Shown here piece by piece: positions 61,858-64,000 of a DNA stretch of 64,000 nucleotides. A program made the translations under genes and the position numbers. Origin of the DNA: Kineothrix alysoides (GTDB lineage Bacteria; Bacillota; Clostridia; Lachnospirales; Lachnospiraceae); assembly GCF_000732725.1 (NCBI RefSeq), contig NZ_JPNB01000001.1, positions 620,001 to 684,000 of the forward strand. Direction: 5' to 3'. The notes beneath the pieces were generated by a model. That model did not search any database. It was not told the origin of the DNA and was given only the letters and a program-made list of their open reading frames with translations. Position 1 is the stretch's first letter; the number at the start of each line of letters is the position of its first letter.

Positions 61858-63195
61858 ATGAAGAAAAAAATTAATTTTCAATTGATACTGATTGCGATGA
61901 TCGCTGTTTTTTCTACGATGGCCTTGGTGGCCGCTATCTGTTACGACCTATTCAAAAAGCAGATCATGGAAGACTTAAAGACCTATGCTCATCTATTGGA
62001 GGATACTGATGCTTTGTCCGATCTTATGGAGAAAAAATATGATTCCAAGAAGGATAAGGTAAGGATTACCGTGGTGGATGAGAACGGCGATGTATTGTAT
62101 GAAAGCGATGCGGATGCAGAAAAAATGGACAACCATGCGAACCGGCCGGAAATCATACAGACCTTTGCCGAGGGAGAAGGACAGGCTGTGAGGAGATCCT
62201 CTACTATGGGGAAGAGCACCTTTTATTATGCCATTCGGATAGAGGATGGTAACGTAATCCGCGTGGCGAAGGAAGCGGACAGTATATGGAGTATTTTTGC
62301 CGGAGCTCTGCCGGCTATTATTGCAATGATGGTGCTTATTATCCTTTTTTGTGTGGCAGTCGCTCATGTGCTGACGAAAATATTGATCGAACCGATAGAA
62401 AAGGTCGCCAGGAACGTAGAGCATTTGGATGCATTGGAAACCTATGAGGAACTGGCGCCGTTTGTGGCTACAATAAAAAATCAGCACGAGAATATTTTAA
62501 AAAATGCCGGAATGAGGCAGGAGTTTACCGCGAATGTTTCCCATGAGTTAAAGACTCCGCTCACTTCCATTTTAGGATATTCGGAGCTGATTGAAAGCGG
62601 CATGGCATCGGATCAGGATGTGGTGAGATTTGCCAGAAAGATTCATCACAATTCCAACCGGCTGCTGACGCTGATCAACGATGTGATTCGCTTATCTGAG
62701 CTGGACGTAGTGGACAGAGAGGAGCCTTTTGAGATGCTGAACCTGTCTGAAATTGCGCGGACTTGTGTCAATATGCTTCAAATCAATGCGGAGAACCACG
62801 AGGTAATCCTGCTGTTTCGAGGTATTACCTGCATGGTCCGTTCCGAGAAGCAGATGCTTGAGGAGCTGGTATATAATCTATGCGACAACGCTATCCGTTA
62901 TAACAATAAGGGTGGAAGAGTTATGGTTACGGTGGAGCCTATAGACGGGAAGGCGGTGCTCACTGTTGCAGACACGGGAATCGGAATTCCTAAAGAACAT
63001 CAGGAAAGGATTTTCGAGCGCTTTTACAGGGTAGATAAGAGCCGCTCCAAATCTACCGGAGGCACGGGACTGGGACTTGCCATAGTAAAACATATCGTAG
63101 CGAAGAACGAAGCAGAAATGAAGTTGGAAAGCGAAGTGGGAAAGGGAACGAGAATATCAGTTGCTTTTGCATGTGCGGAAAATGAAAAAGTTTAA
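61858..63195 (+). CDS. PhoR-like sensor histidine kinase
   Basis: A 445-residue membrane kinase. Membrane helices lie at about 8-30 and 143-168 around a small extracellular domain. A linker follows, then the H box VSHELKTPLTSILGYSELIE, N box ELVYNLCDNAIRYNN, G1 VADTGIGIP, F box FERFYRVDKSRS and G2 GGTGLGLAIVKHI. It starts 28 bp after the regulator gene. Pairing with PhoU and the Pst complex is the expected signalling route. Confidence 0.92.
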   Translation: MKKKINFQLILIAMIAVFSTMALVAAICYDLFKKQIMEDLKTYAHLLEDTDALSDLMEKKYDSKKDKVRITVVDENGDVLYESDADAEKMDNHANRPEIIQTFAEGEGQAVRRSSTMGKSTFYYAIRIEDGNVIRVAKEADSIWSIFAGALPAIIAMMVLIILFCVAVAHVLTKILIEPIEKVARNVEHLDALETYEELAPFVATIKNQHENILKNAGMRQEFTANVSHELKTPLTSILGYSELIESGMASDQDVVRFARKIHHNSNRLLTLINDVIRLSELDVVDREEPFEMLNLSEIARTCVNMLQINAENHEVILLFRGITCMVRSEKQMLEELVYNLCDNAIRYNNKGGRVMVTVEPIDGKAVLTVADTGIGIPKEHQERIFERFYRVDKSRSKSTGGTGLGLAIVKHIVAKNEAEMKLESEVGKGTRISVAFACAENEKV

Positions 63196-63249
63196 TAAAA
63201 ATGCGTTTGCCGGGTTGTAAGGACTGCGGCGGAACGCATTTTTTTTTAT
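63196..63249. terminator. Terminator between convergent genes
   Basis: AAATGCGTT (63198-63206) pairs with AACGCATTT (63233-63241), with CCG/CGG inside, and a run of nine T follows on the plus strand. The minus side has AAAAA before the stem, so it can serve both the kinase and the AGCS gene. Confidence 0.85.
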
Positions 63250-63256
63250 GTTTTTA

Positions 63257-64000
63257 CTAATGAGGCGGCAGGTTTGCCGATATGCGGTCCTTAAGGAAAA
63301 ATAGAGCCAGCACGTTGGGGAGGACCATCATAGCATTTATGAGGTCGGTGCATTCCCATACGACGTTTAGCGGTATGACGGCACCTATGTAAATCATAAC
63401 GATATAGAGGAGCTTGTATAAGGAAATGCTTTTTGTACCCCAAAGAAACTCCATTGCTTTTTCCCCGAAATATGACCAGCCGATTAAGGTAGTGATGGCA
63501 AAAGCTGCGAGGGATAGGGAGAGAAAGGTATTTCCTCCTACGGGAAGATAGGAGAACGCAGCATCAGCAAGCCCTGCTTCGTTCACTCCAATAAGTGATT
63601 CCGGGTGTTTCAGCATGTTGGCGATGATGACGAGGCCGGTGAGCAGGCACATGACTACTGTATCCCAGAAGACGGCAGTCATAGATACATACGCTTGTCT
63701 GGAAGGGTTTTCCGAGGCGGAGGAAGCCGCGGCGATGGCGGAAGTTCCTATGCCAGCTTCGTTTGTAAACAATCCTCTTGCGATTCCATATCTGGCGGCA
63801 TGTTTTAAGGAATATCCGGCGACGCCTCCCAAAACTGCATTTGGCATGAGGGCATGCTCCAAGATTACGAGGATAGCATCCCATAGAGCGTCTTTATTCA
63901 GGAACAGCAAGACAAAGCAGCTTCCTATGTAAAGAAAACCGAGAGCAGGAACGAGCTTCATACATATGTTTCCGATGGAACGAATGCCTCCCAGAATGAC
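63257..64000 (-). CDS. Sodium:amino-acid symporter, AGCS family (partial)
   Basis: The C-terminal part (about 247 residues visible) of an alanine/glycine:cation symporter of the AGCS/AlsT family. The frame stays open to the right edge, so the N-terminus lies outside. Hydrophobic helices alternate with the family stretch ARGLFTNEAGIGTSAIAAAS and MTAVFWDTVVMCLLTGLVI. It imports alanine or glycine with Na+ through the cytoplasmic membrane. It is convergent with the PhoR-like kinase. Confidence 0.93.
   Translation of the reverse strand, partial: VILGGIRSIGNICMKLVPALGFLYIGSCFVLLFLNKDALWDAILVILEHALMPNAVLGGVAGYSLKHAARYGIARGLFTNEAGIGTSAIAAASSASENPSRQAYVSMTAVFWDTVVMCLLTGLVIIANMLKHPESLIGVNEAGLADAAFSYLPVGGNTFLSLSLAAFAITTLIGWSYFGEKAMEFLWGTKSISLYKLLYIVMIYIGAVIPLNVVWECTDLINAMMVLPNVLALFFLKDRISANLPPH

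Overview
The window looks like chromosomal DNA of a low-to-moderate-GC member of the Clostridia, most likely the Lachnospiraceae. The evidence is the gene order rho-rpmE-DUF1385-prmC-prfA, a fused AdhE with Rex operators, DUF4364 and DUF5722 genes, abundant AraC-type YesM/YesN-like signalling, and AGGAGG-type ribosome binding sites. I cannot name the genus. No rRNA or tRNA gene was seen.

Layout. 1-3.1 kb is a worn, AT-rich stretch with two unrecognised ORFs, a deacetylase with an abnormal N-terminus, a ferritin-like gene and an IS3 remnant. 3.1-5.9 kb is adhE behind a promoter flanked by two Rex boxes. 6.3-10.3 kb is an Agr-type kinase/LytTR regulator pair followed by a large secreted protein. 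A complete IS256-family element (10282-11924, 8-bp target duplication) sits inside the terminator of that secreted-protein gene. 12-22.7 kb is a carbohydrate-use locus: YesN/YesM-like two-component system, sugar ABC importer, GH5 and GH27 glycosidases and an AraC regulator. 22.8-26.3 kb is a heterodimeric ABC exporter with one degenerate ATP site. 26.6-38.6 kb is mostly housekeeping (rarA, DUF5722 protein, DUF4364, radical SAM, malic enzyme, rho, rpmE, DUF1385, prmC, prfA). 38.7-44.7 kb is an accessory cluster of six GNAT acetyltransferase genes with VOC, SDR and PilZ genes, headed by a metallopeptidase gene shut off by a 10-bp tandem repeat. 45.4-54.9 kb is a complete type I-C CRISPR-Cas locus (cas3-cas5-cas8c-cas7-cas4-cas1-cas2, array of 18 repeats). 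55.1-63.2 kb holds nth, the pstSCAB-phoU phosphate operon with a Pho box, and a PhoB/PhoR-type pair. The right edge cuts an AGCS amino-acid carrier.

The least explained signals are outside genes. A family of about 85-bp intergenic repeats has five copies here, a second family has two copies, and a heavily structured stretch lies between phoU and the PhoB-like gene. There are also a promoter-terminator unit that could make a small RNA, paired palindromes in the CRISPR leader, and a probable internal start for Cas11c within cas8c. The metallopeptidase would become one 110-codon frame if one 10-bp unit were lost, which is the best candidate for a switch not normally annotated.

All calls come from reading the sequence and from remembered family motifs. 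No database search or folding program was run.
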